DNA of 62,627 nt from Candidatus Polarisedimenticolia bacterium (GTDB taxonomy: Bacteria; Acidobacteriota; Polarisedimenticolia; Gp22-AA2): contig DASYUH010000048.1 in assembly GCA_036001465.1 (NCBI GenBank), forward strand, positions 1 to 62,627. The letters are read 5' to 3'. Of this stretch, positions 1-8,694 are shown piece after piece. The notes beneath the pieces were generated by a model. That model saw only the letters and a program-made list of their open reading frames with translations, was not told the DNA's origin and did not search any database. The first letter of the stretch is position 1; the number at the start of each line of letters is the position of its first letter. Position numbers and translations under genes: made by a program.

Positions 1-1680
1 GGCGTCCGTCCCGAAGCGCTGGACCCGCTGGCGCGCGGTCCCCGGCTCGCGGCGAAGAGAGTCGTGCCACGCGGCGTCGTCCAGCGGCGCCGCATGGACC
101 GCCCCCGCGAGCCCGGCGGCGCGAAGCGAGCGGGTGCGCCCGAGCGCCCGGGCCTCATCCCGGAGACGCTTCACGGTGGCCTCTTCGGCCCGCGCCACCC
201 AGGCGCGCTCGAGGTCGGCCGCAACCGGGCCGCGGCCGAGAATCTTCAGAATGAGAAGCGTGGCCTCGAAGCCGATGCGACCCGCCTCGCAGGCGGCGCG
301 CAGGATCGGGAACTGCCGCAGCGACCGGACGACTCGGACCCGGTCCTCCGCGGAGGTGCGGGAGACGCCGAGGCGCTCCTCGGCGTAGTGCCCGACGCCG
401 GCGAAGCGGAGCCGCGACCAGGCGCCGCGCTCGGCCAGGTCGGCCAGCACCTTCGCCAGGCGGCTGTCCAGGTCCTCCTCGAGAGCCAGCAAGGTGCGGA
501 TCTGCTCGTCGAGCTCGGCCGCGCCGCCGGTCCCCGATACGCGCTCGACGTCGCGCAGGCGGGCCAGGCCGACTCCCGCCAGAGCCAGGGACCACGAGGC
601 GGGGGACGTCGAGGGGAGGTGGCTCCAGTTGTCGGTCGAGCGGGCCAGCGCGGTCTCCACGACCGCCGGATCGGGCGAGACCTTCATGGGCTGGATGTCG
701 GCGTCGGGCGGGAGGCCGGCGGAGCAGGCCTCTCCCACCAGCGCCTCGACGAACGAGGTCACGCTCGCCTCACGCCCCTCGACGCAGCGGTAGAGGTCGA
801 CGACGTCGTCGAACGCCGCCAGGAGCGGTGCCGGGACGAGTATCCGGACGAGGGCGCGGTCGGAGAAGTCATCCAGCCCGTCCGCGGCCGGGCCTTCGGT
901 GTCGGCGGTCCGCTGCGTGTCGTCACAGGCGCGGGCCTCACTGTCCAGCGGCCGGTCAGAGCCGGCGGCGCGCGCCGCCCGGACCGCATCCCGCAGCGCG
1001 CGGATCGGGACGTGCCGCGCCAGGGCTACCCAGGCGGCCAGGGAATCGGCGGACGCGACCCGGGCGACGAGAAGCGCCGCCACGCGGCCGATGGGACGGC
1101 CGCCATCGTCTCCGGTAAGAGCATCGGCCAAATGCGGGAGAGCCTGGATCGCACGGCCCAGCGAGGCGCAGTCCTTCACCCACCGGCCCGAGCGTCCGAA
1201 TCGCTCGCGGGCATGATCTTCAAGCCGGGCGAACCCGAAATCGGACCAGGCCTGCCTTTGCACGAATGCGGCCGCCGCACGCGCCAGGGGAATCGCGATG
1301 CGGTCGAGCCCGGCCCGCAGCGACAGCGCCAGGGCGTCCGCCTGGCGGAGCGACCGCTCGACCGGGTAGGCGCTCTGAGTTGCCGCAGGTGGAGCGTCAT
1401 AGGCTGGCGCCGCCGGGGTGTCGGCGGCCAGGTCGTTACCGGCCTGGGCGTGATAGGCGGGCGCATCCTCCCTGCAGATGAAGCGGCGCGGGGCAGCGAC
1501 TCCCGCCGGCTGGGTGCGCGGGAGATCGGCGCGCGGCAGATCAGCGCACACGAAATCGACGGGCGTGAGATCGACGCGTGGCAGATCGACGTGCGCGAGG
1601 TCGACGCGTGGGTGGCGTGGCAGATCGGCGAGCGGATACAAGGAATGATGCAAGGCGCGCAGGCCGACGGCGAAACCCAT
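1..1680 (-). CDS. HNH-endonuclease-type protein, 3'-truncated by the window edge
   Basis: An open frame of 560 codons starts at ATG 1680 and runs off the left edge without a stop. The opposite-strand ORF here is its shadow: this frame has ordinary protein composition (long helical stretches rich in Ala, Leu, Arg and Glu). The layout, two halves of repeated helical units such as RFGRSGRWVKDCASLGRAI and ERLGVSRTSAEDRVRVVRSL, matches the DUF222-like region that precedes a C-terminal HNH nuclease in soil proteobacterial and acidobacterial proteins. The HNH motif itself would lie beyond the window, so nuclease activity is inferred. Residues about 17-57 carry seven pentapeptide-like units (ADLPR, VDLAH, VDLPR, VDLTP, VDFVC, ADLPR, ADLPR), unusual for the family. 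It is transcribed away from the aminotransferase with a consensus-like promoter immediately upstream. The family call is moderate; that the frame is coding is firm. Confidence 0.62.
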   Translation of the reverse strand, partial: MGFAVGLRALHHSLYPLADLPRHPRVDLAHVDLPRVDLTPVDFVCADLPRADLPRTQPAGVAAPRRFICREDAPAYHAQAGNDLAADTPAAPAYDAPPAATQSAYPVERSLRQADALALSLRAGLDRIAIPLARAAAAFVQRQAWSDFGFARLEDHARERFGRSGRWVKDCASLGRAIQALPHLADALTGDDGGRPIGRVAALLVARVASADSLAAWVALARHVPIRALRDAVRAARAAGSDRPLDSEARACDDTQRTADTEGPAADGLDDFSDRALVRILVPAPLLAAFDDVVDLYRCVEGREASVTSFVEALVGEACSAGLPPDADIQPMKVSPDPAVVETALARSTDNWSHLPSTSPASWSLALAGVGLARLRDVERVSGTGGAAELDEQIRTLLALEEDLDSRLAKVLADLAERGAWSRLRFAGVGHYAEERLGVSRTSAEDRVRVVRSLRQFPILRAACEAGRIGFEATLLILKILGRGPVAADLERAWVARAEEATVKRLRDEARALGRTRSLRAAGLAGAVHAAPLDDAAWHDSLRREPGTARQRVQRFGTDA

Positions 1681-1684
1681 AGTG

Positions 1685-1714
1685 TAAGTATGGCGTATAA
1701 GTTCAGATTGTCAA
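1685..1714 (-). promoter_or_regulatory. Predicted sigma-70-type promoter of the HNH-type gene, possibly leaderless
   Basis: On the minus strand TTGACA (1714-1709) is followed after 18 bases by TACTTA (1690-1685). The ATG at 1680 lies only 4 bases after the -10 box, so transcription would begin at or next to the start codon, and no Shine-Dalgarno sequence is visible. This suggests a leaderless mRNA. The -35 match is perfect and the -10 is mediocre. Confidence 0.4.
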
Positions 1715-1892
1715 CGAAAAAGTGAGAGGTTTTTGTCGCCGCGGGAGCCTGGTGAATGCCGGGCGCGCCGCAGTCACGCGGAGCCGACATCCCGACGAGC
1801 GCGCATCGAGCCGGGCAATGGGGTGGCGTCGACCGACTCGGTGGAGCCAGGTCGCGGCATGAACAGCGCGTCGAATCGCATTTGTGCCTGAA

Positions 1893-1909
1893 GGAGACGA
1901 GCCGTCTCC
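1893..1909 (-). terminator. Perfect 7-bp hairpin downstream of the aminotransferase
   Basis: GGAGACG and CGTCTCC form a perfect stem with a 3-base loop about 20 bases past the aminotransferase stop codon. There is no clear T-run after it, so it is either a non-canonical terminator or an mRNA-stabilising hairpin. Confidence 0.35.
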
Positions 1910-1929
1910 TCGACGGTGAGAAATCCGGG

Positions 1930-3216
1930 CTAGCGCGCCGCCCCGGCAAGAGCGCGGTCGAGGGCGGCGACGGCGCGGTCCAGGTCCGCGTCCTCGATCA
2001 CCAGCGGCGGCTGCAGGCGCAGGACGTTGCCGTAGTAACCCCCCACCCCCGCCAGGAAGCCCTCCTCGAGCAGGCGGGCCTGGATCGCGGCAGCCTCGTC
2101 CGGAGCGGGCGTCTTCCGGGCACGGTCGCTGACCAGCTCGACCCCGGCCATCAGGCCGAGACCCCGCACGTCTCCGATCAGCGCGTGGCGCTGCTGAAGC
2201 TCTCTGAGCCTTCCGAGAAGAGTCTGGCCCGCGGCGGCCGATCGCTCGGCCAGCTTCTCCTTCCGGAACACCGCGAGGTTGGCCAGGGCGGCGGCGCACG
2301 ACACCGGGTTGCCGCCGAACGTAGACAGGTGATCTCCCGGAGTGAAGGCCCGGGCGATCTCGTCGCGAGTCGTGAAGGCCGACAGCGGGAACCCGTCGGC
2401 GATCCCCTTGGCGGTGACCACGATGTCCGGCACGACGCCGTAGTGCTCGATCGCCAGCATGCGGCCGGTGCGGCCGAAGCCGCTCTGGACCTCGTCGCAG
2501 ATGAACAGGATGCCGCGCCGGTCGAGGATCTCCTTGACCAGCTTGAAATAGTCCGGCGGCGGCACGATGATCCCACCCTCACCCATGACCGGCTCGGCGA
2601 TGAAGGCCGCCACGTCCCCCGAGGTCCCCATGTCGATCGCCCGCTCGACGTCGCGCGCGCATTCGCGGGCCACGATCGCCGGGTCCGTGCCATACGGGCT
2701 CCGGTACGCGTAGGGAGCCGAGGCGAACGCCACTCCCGGCAGGTAGGGGCCCCCCTTCTTCTTCCGGTTCCAGTTGCCGGTGACGCTCAGGGTCCCGACG
2801 GTCCGGCCGTGGAACGACATCTGCAGCGCCACGAACTCGCTCCGGCCGGTGTGCTGGCGGGCCAGCCGCATCGCCCCCTCGATCGCCTCGGCGCCGCTGT
2901 TGCCGAAGAAGGAGACCCGCAGCTCCGGGGACGGCATGATCGAGGCCAGGGCCTCGGCGAGGTCGGCCGTCGGCCGGTTGTGGTAGAGGTAGGAATTGCA
3001 GTGCACCAGTCGCTGCATCTGGGCCTGGGCGGCCTCGACGATCTCCGGGCGGCCGTGCCCCGCGTTGACCACCGAGATTCCGGAGAACAGATCGACGAAC
3101 TCCCGCCCGCTCTCGTCCCAGACCTTCGCCCCCAGGGCCCGCTCGATGACGATCGGCTGGACCTTCTTGAGGAAGTGGGTGTTCACGTAGCGGCGGTACT
3201 TCTCCATCGTGTCCAT
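1930..3216 (-). CDS. Class III PLP-dependent aminotransferase
   Basis: A 428-residue fold-type I (subgroup III) aminotransferase that would move an amino group from an omega- or beta-amino donor to a keto acid, in the cytoplasm. Visible family features: the phosphate-binding region FFGNSGAEAIEGAMR (about 103-118), the DEVQSGFGRTG cofactor segment (241-251), the PLP lysine K270 in VVTAKGIADG, and the TFGGNP motif near the C-terminus. Length is normal for the family. The start is ATG 3216 because GGAGGA lies 5 bases upstream; an in-frame extension to 3396 has no coding look. The closest relatives by motif are alanine-glyoxylate aminotransferase 2-like and 4-aminobutyrate aminotransferases; the substrate cannot be assigned. 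An 88-residue fragment of a near-identical N-terminus lies at 6339-6602. Confidence 0.9.
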   Translation of the reverse strand: MDTMEKYRRYVNTHFLKKVQPIVIERALGAKVWDESGREFVDLFSGISVVNAGHGRPEIVEAAQAQMQRLVHCNSYLYHNRPTADLAEALASIMPSPELRVSFFGNSGAEAIEGAMRLARQHTGRSEFVALQMSFHGRTVGTLSVTGNWNRKKKGGPYLPGVAFASAPYAYRSPYGTDPAIVARECARDVERAIDMGTSGDVAAFIAEPVMGEGGIIVPPPDYFKLVKEILDRRGILFICDEVQSGFGRTGRMLAIEHYGVVPDIVVTAKGIADGFPLSAFTTRDEIARAFTPGDHLSTFGGNPVSCAAALANLAVFRKEKLAERSAAAGQTLLGRLRELQQRHALIGDVRGLGLMAGVELVSDRARKTPAPDEAAAIQARLLEEGFLAGVGGYYGNVLRLQPPLVIEDADLDRAVAALDRALAGAAR

Positions 3217-3541
3217 GAATCCTCCGCGATCCCGTACTTCTGTATTAATCCAGAGTCTCGGATTTCCTGATCTCAACAAGATCGGCGAGCGCCTCCCCCG
3301 ACGGCTGCCTGCACTCACGATAGAACCACGTCCAGTCCTGGCCGAGCCACGGGTGGCGAAACGGGACGTGGAGACATGTCGCGCCACGACATTCAATCCC
3401 GTGCGGTGCTGGCCTGCTCCTTAGATCGCTGAGCGTTCAGATCCACCGTTAAACGTCGCGCCGCAAAGGTGGACCCGATGGTCGCGTTGCGACATGAATA
3501 GCAGGTCGGTGAACCACTTTGTCCGGGCCTCCGTGGCCAGG
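3217..3541. other. Intergenic region, 325 bp
   Basis: This stretch separates the secreted BNR protein (stop at 3542) from the aminotransferase, both on the minus strand. A possible -10 (TAATAC, minus strand, 3247-3242) sits 26 bases before the aminotransferase ATG, but no good -35 is spaced with it. No gene, RNA or terminator could be supported. Confidence 0.5.
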
Positions 3542-5920
3542 TTACTTCCTTCGAGGAGGTAAAGGACAGGCAGCGGCGGCGGTGTTGCCCGATCCGTCCC
3601 GACTGCCGATGATGGGCTCGCCCGGCAGAAGGAGGTGCATGGAGATCGCTCCAGACTCCCCCCGCGGACTTCCGATGGAGGCCACCCTCGCTTCGCCGCC
3701 CGGAGCCTGGGTCATCTTCACGGCGGTGCCGCTGGAGAAGGGTCCGAAGGGACCGGATCCGGCGGTGTCCGACACGACGATCAGCGACTCGAGTGTGCAT
3801 GCATCCACGGCCACCAACCGATAGAAACCCGACTCGGTCGGGAGGGCTCCCTGGGTAGGCCGGGACGGCGTCCCGCCGCCAGGGGGGTTCGTTCCAACCT
3901 CGCATCGCACGACGGGCGCGGTGGTGTCCCGGATCGTGACCACCACTTCATCGCTGTCCGCGGCTCCCGCGGCATCCGTCACCTGGAGCGTGATTCGATG
4001 AATTCCCAGGGACAGTGTGACGGTCGGGCTCGCCTCCTCGATCTCACCGAATTCGTCGCTCCACCGGTAGCTCAAAGCCCCGCCTTCGGGGTCGGAGGAA
4101 CCGGACCCGTCGAGGCGGACCAGGGTGCCGGCGAACGAGCTGCACTCCACGACCTGATCCGGCCCGGCGTGGGCATGGGGAGGAGCGTTTCCGCAGATGT
4201 CGAGAACCCCATTCCCGTCCGCGTCCCGCCCGTTCCCGCATCCGGGGACGCCGCACCGGCTTCCCGCGGCTCCACAGGCGATGTCGCAGTCGTCCTCCAC
4301 GCCGTTCCCGTCGCAATCGAAGGGAATTCGTAGGAAATAGACATCTTGCTCCCCGTTGAAAGTCGCCGCATAGGCCAGACTCCCGCCTCCGTCGTCGGAG
4401 AGGAGGTGATAGTAATCGCCCAGCTTGAAGTTCTGCGGATAGCCGATGCCCGGGTCGAACTCCGGCGTCACCGGAACGTTCTTCGACCAGGTGACTCCCC
4501 CGTCGAGCGAGTAGGAGTACATCACCTCCGAGGCTCGCTTGGCCGGATCATGCCGAGTGTCGTTCCAGATCACGTCGATGCGCCCGCTCGGGGCCACCGC
4601 CAGGGAGCCGAACCATTGGAAGGCCCCGCTGCCGGACGTATCGTCATTGACGCGGATCGGGGCGCTCCAGGTCTCGCCCCGATCCGTGCTTCGAATGAAC
4701 ATCACGTCGGCGGGGTCGAGACCGGGCCTCTCGACGGAGCCGAGGAGGTAGACGTTCCCGCGGGCCGGGCCTGTGGAATGATCCGTGGCGATCCACACCT
4801 GGCCGAGGAGGCCGATATTATTGATACTCCGCGTGGCTGTCCGGCCCCCCAGGTCGACGTGCAGGGTTTGCTCGAACACCGGCGCGGTCGACCGGAGCTG
4901 AGCGTTGCTGCTTCGCGAAACCACGTGGCCGGTGGGCGGATTCGGGCTATTGAGATTGAGCGCTCCGGCGACATAGAGGGTGCCGTCGGGCCCGACGTCC
5001 AGGGCTCCCCACCGCAACGCGGGCGGAGGAAGCTGGAGCGGATTCTCGAAACTCGCTCCGCCGTCGATCGAACGGACGAAATCGGTCATCGAGCAGCAGC
5101 TGAAGACGCGGTCCCAGCTGCCATAGACATTGCCCCGTCCCACTCCCGTCGTCCGGTCGATGGCGAACCATTCCTTGTCGCCACCGCGGGCATCCACGGC
5201 GGAACGCCAGCTCACCCCGCCATCGACGGACTTGAAGAGAGAGACATGGTATTGCCTGGGTGCGGAGGGAGGCGGTAACCCCAGGCTGAAGTAGTAGAAG
5301 CTGCCGGCGGCGTCGGACTGGAGAACCGGATCGCTGTGAAAAACCCCATCCTGGATCACCTCCTCCGAGGACCAAGACCGCCCTCCGTCCACGCTGTGGG
5401 CGACCCCCGCTTCGCGAAAATCCGAGAAGACGCTGTCGAACTGGCGCCATCCCACCACGATTCGATTGGGGTCGATGGGGCTGATGGCCAAGGAAGGCTC
5501 GTTGGCTGCGTCGCCGAGGATGTTGTTTCCTGATCCGTCCACGTTGACCTGCACGCTGCGGTAGGGTCCGACCTGCCAAAGGCGGGCCGGTCCGACGCCG
5601 CGCAGCGACAGGATCGCTTGGCTGGCGTGGGCGTCTCGCCGCACCTCCAGCAGGCCTTCCATTGCTTCCTCAGGCTCCTCACGAATGGAATCCCTATCCG
5701 CCGAGTCGGTCTGAAACTCGACGCGTTCATCGTCCCCAGGAAGCGTTTCTGGGCGTCCGCCGGCAGAGCGGGCGGGAAGACTGGCGGAGGCGAGGAGCGC
5801 CAGCACGGACGCCGCGGTCAGGGAGCCAAAGATTCGCAATGATGCAATCCCCCGTCCCCAACCCCGGCGGCGGCCGGGGAGTCCGAGGAGTCGGATACTC
5901 TTCCGGAAAGATGCCGCCAT
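3542..5920 (-). CDS. Secreted BNR/sialidase-fold protein with calcium-loop and PKD domains
   Basis: A 792-residue exported protein. After a basic N-terminus a hydrophobic segment (about 26-50, ending ARSAGG) looks like a signal peptide, so the true start may be downstream of the ATG used here; no strong Shine-Dalgarno precedes it. Residues about 120-540 hold repeated Asp-box (BNR) motifs such as SVDGGRSW, SVDGGVSW, STDRGETW and SLDGGVTW, typical of a sialidase-type beta-propeller. A short Asp/Cys-rich segment follows (DCDGNGVEDDCD, then DADGNGVLDICG), resembling dockerin/thrombospondin-3 calcium loops, and then a PKD/Ig-like domain (about 585-670; VRLDGSGSSDPEG, YRW). No catalytic sialidase residues (Arg triad, FRIP) were recognised, so binding or structural function is as likely as hydrolysis. 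Confidence 0.8.
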   Translation of the reverse strand: MAASFRKSIRLLGLPGRRRGWGRGIASLRIFGSLTAASVLALLASASLPARSAGGRPETLPGDDERVEFQTDSADRDSIREEPEEAMEGLLEVRRDAHASQAILSLRGVGPARLWQVGPYRSVQVNVDGSGNNILGDAANEPSLAISPIDPNRIVVGWRQFDSVFSDFREAGVAHSVDGGRSWSSEEVIQDGVFHSDPVLQSDAAGSFYYFSLGLPPPSAPRQYHVSLFKSVDGGVSWRSAVDARGGDKEWFAIDRTTGVGRGNVYGSWDRVFSCCSMTDFVRSIDGGASFENPLQLPPPALRWGALDVGPDGTLYVAGALNLNSPNPPTGHVVSRSSNAQLRSTAPVFEQTLHVDLGGRTATRSINNIGLLGQVWIATDHSTGPARGNVYLLGSVERPGLDPADVMFIRSTDRGETWSAPIRVNDDTSGSGAFQWFGSLAVAPSGRIDVIWNDTRHDPAKRASEVMYSYSLDGGVTWSKNVPVTPEFDPGIGYPQNFKLGDYYHLLSDDGGGSLAYAATFNGEQDVYFLRIPFDCDGNGVEDDCDIACGAAGSRCGVPGCGNGRDADGNGVLDICGNAPPHAHAGPDQVVECSSFAGTLVRLDGSGSSDPEGGALSYRWSDEFGEIEEASPTVTLSLGIHRITLQVTDAAGAADSDEVVVTIRDTTAPVVRCEVGTNPPGGGTPSRPTQGALPTESGFYRLVAVDACTLESLIVVSDTAGSGPFGPFSSGTAVKMTQAPGGEARVASIGSPRGESGAISMHLLLPGEPIIGSRDGSGNTAAAACPLPPRRK

Positions 5921-6168
5921 CTCATGAGAAAACCAGCAAGAAATTCCGCCCTCCGCTGGGCTCCCACCGCGCCCGCGCGAGGACCCCCAATTCCCGGATC
6001 CGATAGAAGAAGCCTATAGGAAATCCAAGCGGGGAGATTGCAGGTCCCGTAAGGCCTATCCCGTCAACTTCGGCTCTGCCGGCGGGTAGTGGAGGCAGGA
6101 CCCGGTCCGGCGGGCGAGCCCTGTGGGAGGGAAAAGGTGCCCTCGCCGCGGCCGAGGAGCGACACCAC

Positions 6169-6312
6169 CTACCCGTAATAGGGACCGATGTAATTGTCGT
6201 TGGTCAGAACGAGATCGACATGGCCATCGCCGTCGAGATCCCGGGCGGAGACCCCCGACGAATGAAAGCCGGTCTGGTACAGGACGGTGAGGAAGATCAA
6301 CTCAGGACTCAT
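6169..6312 (-). pseudogene. C-terminal fragment of an FG-GAP/VCBS repeat protein
   Basis: A 47-codon stretch ends at a TAG at 6169-6171 and encodes RDLDGDGHVDLVLTNDN near its end, the calcium-binding core of FG-GAP/VCBS repeats found at the C-terminus of secreted propellers. There is no room for a full gene: upstream (minus-strand sense) the sequence passes directly into the aminotransferase fragment in another frame. It is read as the surviving tail of a lost surface-protein gene. Confidence 0.55.
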
Positions 6313-6338
6313 GGCCGCAGCGGCGGGCGAGTTGGGGC

Positions 6339-6602
6339 CTCGGCGAGGTCGGCCGTCGGCCGGTTGTGGTAGAGGTAGGAATTGCAGTGCACCAGCCGCG
6401 GCATCGAGGTCTTGGCGGCCTCGACGATCTCCGGGCGGCCGTGCCCCGCGTTGACCACCGAGATCCCGGAGAACAGATCGACGAACTGCCGCCCGCTTTC
6501 ATCCCAGACCTTCGCCCCGAGGGCCCGGTCGATGACGATCGGCTGGACCTTCTTGAGGAAGTGGGTGTTCACGTAGGGGCGGTACTTTTCCATCGTGTCC
6601 AT
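6339..6602 (-). pseudogene. Truncated second copy of the class III aminotransferase N-terminus
   Basis: From ATG 6602, with its own GGAGG ribosome site, the frame encodes 88 residues almost identical to residues 1-88 of the aminotransferase at 1930-3216. Differences include RRY to RPY, IERA to IDRA, GREF to GRQF and EAAQAQMQ to EAAKTSMP. Homology stops abruptly after ADLAEA, and a short unrelated tail reaches a stop at 6309. The catalytic half, including the PLP lysine, is absent. This is a gene fragment from duplication or recombination, not a functional enzyme. Confidence 0.85.
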
Positions 6603-6872
6603 GAGTCCTCCACGGGGCTGGAGCGAAGGCGCGATTATCACCTTGCGGCGCGACGTGAATCAACCGGTGTCCAGATTCCCCACATGACGCGCCCGCTGCG
6701 GCGTCCATGCAGCCCTCATTTCGTCGAACCCCCCGCCGGACGTGGCCTGGGGGCCGGTGCGGCGCTACATTTAATGACACCGGTGCGACCGGCCGAGGCC
6801 TGATCCAAGCCGCATGGTGCGGCCCCTTCAACCTCTGCAGCCCGCCATCCGGCCTGGAGCAGAGGTCCAGGA

Positions 6873-7835
6873 ATGCAAAGACCGAAGCGCCTCGCGGAGA
6901 TCGTCGCGGGGTTCACCCTGATTGCAGTCACCGCCTCCGCAGTGTCCCCGGCGCTGGCCGATGCCCCCCGCGCGGCCGAGGTCGGGGCGGAGGATTCGGC
7001 GCCGGTCGCCGACGCAGGCACGGACCCGGCCTCCGATCTGCCGTCCTATTTCGAGCGCTATTCCCGGCCCTTCGTGATCGACGGCCGGGAGCTCAAACTG
7101 ACCCAGAGGTATTTCTGGGGCCGACTGTTCCATCCCGAGGTGAAGGACCGGCTGTGGGGCTCCAGCGTCCTGATGGCGTCGTTCGTCCTGGCCACCCAGA
7201 AACGCCGCATTCAGAACGACGTCGCGGAGGACGATTCGCCCGATCGCTCCCACTTCTTCAAGGGGGCGCAGCAGCTCGGCGGCCGCGGCATCGTGCCGGC
7301 CGTCGCGGTGCTGATGTACCTGGGTGGCTCGGCGTTTCGCAGCTATGGCACCAAGCAGACCGGGGTCATGCTGGGGGAATCGGCGCTCCTGACCGGCATT
7401 CTCACCGTCACCGGGCAGTGGGTCCTGAGCGAGGACCGCCCGAACGAAGGGGGCCGTTTTCACCCGTTCCGGGGGATCGGGCACGGCGTCTCCGGTCACA
7501 CCGCCACCGCCGCCTCGATCGCCGGGATCCTGTCGCGGCAATACCTCCAGTTCAAGCCTGAGGACGGCCGCGTGGCGCGCACCTTCAAATGGATTGGCAA
7601 GGGGTTCGCGTACGGGGCGCCGGTCGTCGTGGCCTTCGGCCGCGTCAACGAGCAGCAGCACTTCGCCTACAGCACCCTGCTCGGTCTCGGGATCGGCTTC
7701 TGGACCAGCAACGTCGTCGCCGACGCGCACGGTCTCTATCTGGAGGGGGGCCGGCCCCGTCTCCGGCCGGCCAGCGTCGGCCCGATCGTCGGCGACCACG
7801 GAGAAGCCGGGATCGGCGCGCGCTGGGAATTCTAG
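6873..7835 (+). CDS. PAP2-superfamily phosphatase, exported
   Basis: A 320-residue protein with an N-terminal signal peptide (hydrophobic core about 8-28, ending ALADA). The C-terminal half holds the PAP2 (acid phosphatase/lipid phosphatase) signature in order: EDRPNEGG (about 191; motif 1, with the usual lysine six residues before RP replaced by Gln), VSGHTA (motif 2, general acid His) and GRVNEQQHFAYSTLLG (motif 3, nucleophile His). Hydrophobic segments between the motifs fit a membrane-embedded bundle. The likely role is dephosphorylation of lipid phosphates or undecaprenyl pyrophosphate at the periplasmic face; the substrate is not determinable. AGGTCC lies just upstream of the ATG. It is the last intact gene before the tmRNA-like fragment at 7857. 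Confidence 0.8.
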   Translation: MQRPKRLAEIVAGFTLIAVTASAVSPALADAPRAAEVGAEDSAPVADAGTDPASDLPSYFERYSRPFVIDGRELKLTQRYFWGRLFHPEVKDRLWGSSVLMASFVLATQKRRIQNDVAEDDSPDRSHFFKGAQQLGGRGIVPAVAVLMYLGGSAFRSYGTKQTGVMLGESALLTGILTVTGQWVLSEDRPNEGGRFHPFRGIGHGVSGHTATAASIAGILSRQYLQFKPEDGRVARTFKWIGKGFAYGAPVVVAFGRVNEQQHFAYSTLLGLGIGFWTSNVVADAHGLYLEGGRPRLRPASVGPIVGDHGEAGIGARWEF

Positions 7836-7856
7836 GGCCGCGAGGGTAGCCGAGGT

Positions 7857-7924
7857 GGTCACGCGCGTAGACGTCCCGCGCTGATCTCTTCCGGACGCGG
7901 GTTCGACTCCCGCCGCCTCCACCA
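7857..7924 (+). ncRNA. ssrA: 3'-terminal fragment of tmRNA (ssrA), attachment-site-like copy A
   Basis: The sequence reads through CGTAGACG, about 25 bases, then CCGGACGCGGG, the T-loop TTCGACT and an acceptor strand ending CCTCCACCA. Spacing and content match the last about 65 nucleotides of bacterial tmRNA (E. coli ssrA has GUAG, about 25 nt, then GGACGCGGG, UUCAACU and CUCCACCA). The 5' half, tag reading frame and pseudoknots are missing because the PAP2 coding region ends only 22 bases before. It cannot be a complete tRNA: no 5' strand pairs with the GCCTCC acceptor. Two further copies of the core lie at 14720 and 27235, in the same orientation. The likely reading is a displaced ssrA 3' end left by an integrating element. 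Confidence 0.7.
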
Positions 7925-8331
7925 CACGCCTAACTGCTCCCATCAGCACTTGATTGAGACCGGCTTTGACCGAGGAAGCTTCTCTGCGACTTTGAAGAGC
8001 GAGAAGAGCAGGAACGGGCAAGTCAAGGGCAAGCGCGTCCAACGCGCGGCCTCCCGTTTGAATCCGTTCCGAGAAGCCCCTGTCCACTTGGACATTACCC
8101 ACAAGGCAACAAGTTAATTAACAGGCAACTACGATCACTCCAAAAAAATGGACGAGGAAATTTGAAGTTGACATCGTCGCGTCCTCGAAGTATCAGGAGA
8201 ATAGGATGAGCGTCCCGCCGGACGACGGGACGACGCATTGTCCGGCTCCGTGATTTCGGTTCGTCGGTTGGCTAGCGACGAGCATTTCGAAGTACTCCGG
8301 CCCGAAAGTTCGGTGACGTATTCTGGTCTGA
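7925..8331. other. Intergenic region right of the tmRNA fragment
   Basis: No reading frame here looks coding on either strand. GC falls noticeably to the right of about 8090 (for example runs such as AAGTTAATTAACAGG and AAAAAAATGG), which marks the start of a foreign-looking segment. No integrase gene, terminator or RNA was recognised. Confidence 0.45.
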
Positions 8332-8590
8332 TCATGCAGCCTCGGTGAGTTGACGACGATGATGCTCGAGTTTGGTCAGGAGCGCAGCGAGGTCCGTGCG
8401 GGTAAACTTCCACTGGAAGGGCCGTGCCACCCGCTCGTAGTGGTGGTGGAATCGAAGCAGGCGACCCCGCAGCTTCGCCAGCGAAGGAAGGTCATTCGGC
8501 GTGAGCACCTTGCGCTGCACGACCGAGAAGTAGATCTCGACTTGGTTGAGCCAGCTGGCATGAACGGGGGTGTGGACCGGGACGATCGTC
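8332..8590 (-). mobile_element. IS630-family transposase, C-terminal remnant
   Basis: The minus-strand frame ending in TGA at 8332 encodes VHTPVHASWLNQVEIYFSVV followed by QRKVLTPNDLPSL and a basic C-terminus. This is the DDE catalytic region of IS630-type transposases, in which ASWLNQVE supplies the last acidic residue. Similarity begins only at about IVPVHTP; the N-terminal two thirds, including the helix-turn-helix and the first two Asp residues, are absent. No terminal inverted repeats were identified, so the remnant is inert. Confidence 0.75.
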
Positions 8591-8694
8591 GACCATTGAC
8601 AGTAGGAAACGCTAGATATATACGTCATCGTATTTGTGGAATCGAGTACTAAGCAAAAGTAAAACCAGAATCGCTGACTGGAGGAACCACGTCC

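Noticed and set aside
64-1725. 553-residue plus-strand ORF across the left end
   Set aside because: It is antisense to the HNH-type gene; composition is Arg/Gly/Pro-rich and low in hydrophobic periodicity, and the minus frame has real protein structure.
3393-3905. Plus- and minus-strand ORFs of 100-170 residues overlapping the secreted BNR gene
   Set aside because: Shadows of the 792-residue gene; no ribosome site or family motif.
7897-7924. Complete tRNA gene
   Set aside because: The T-arm and CCA end are clear, but no upstream strand pairs with the acceptor and no anticodon arm is present; the sequence fits a tmRNA 3' fragment instead.
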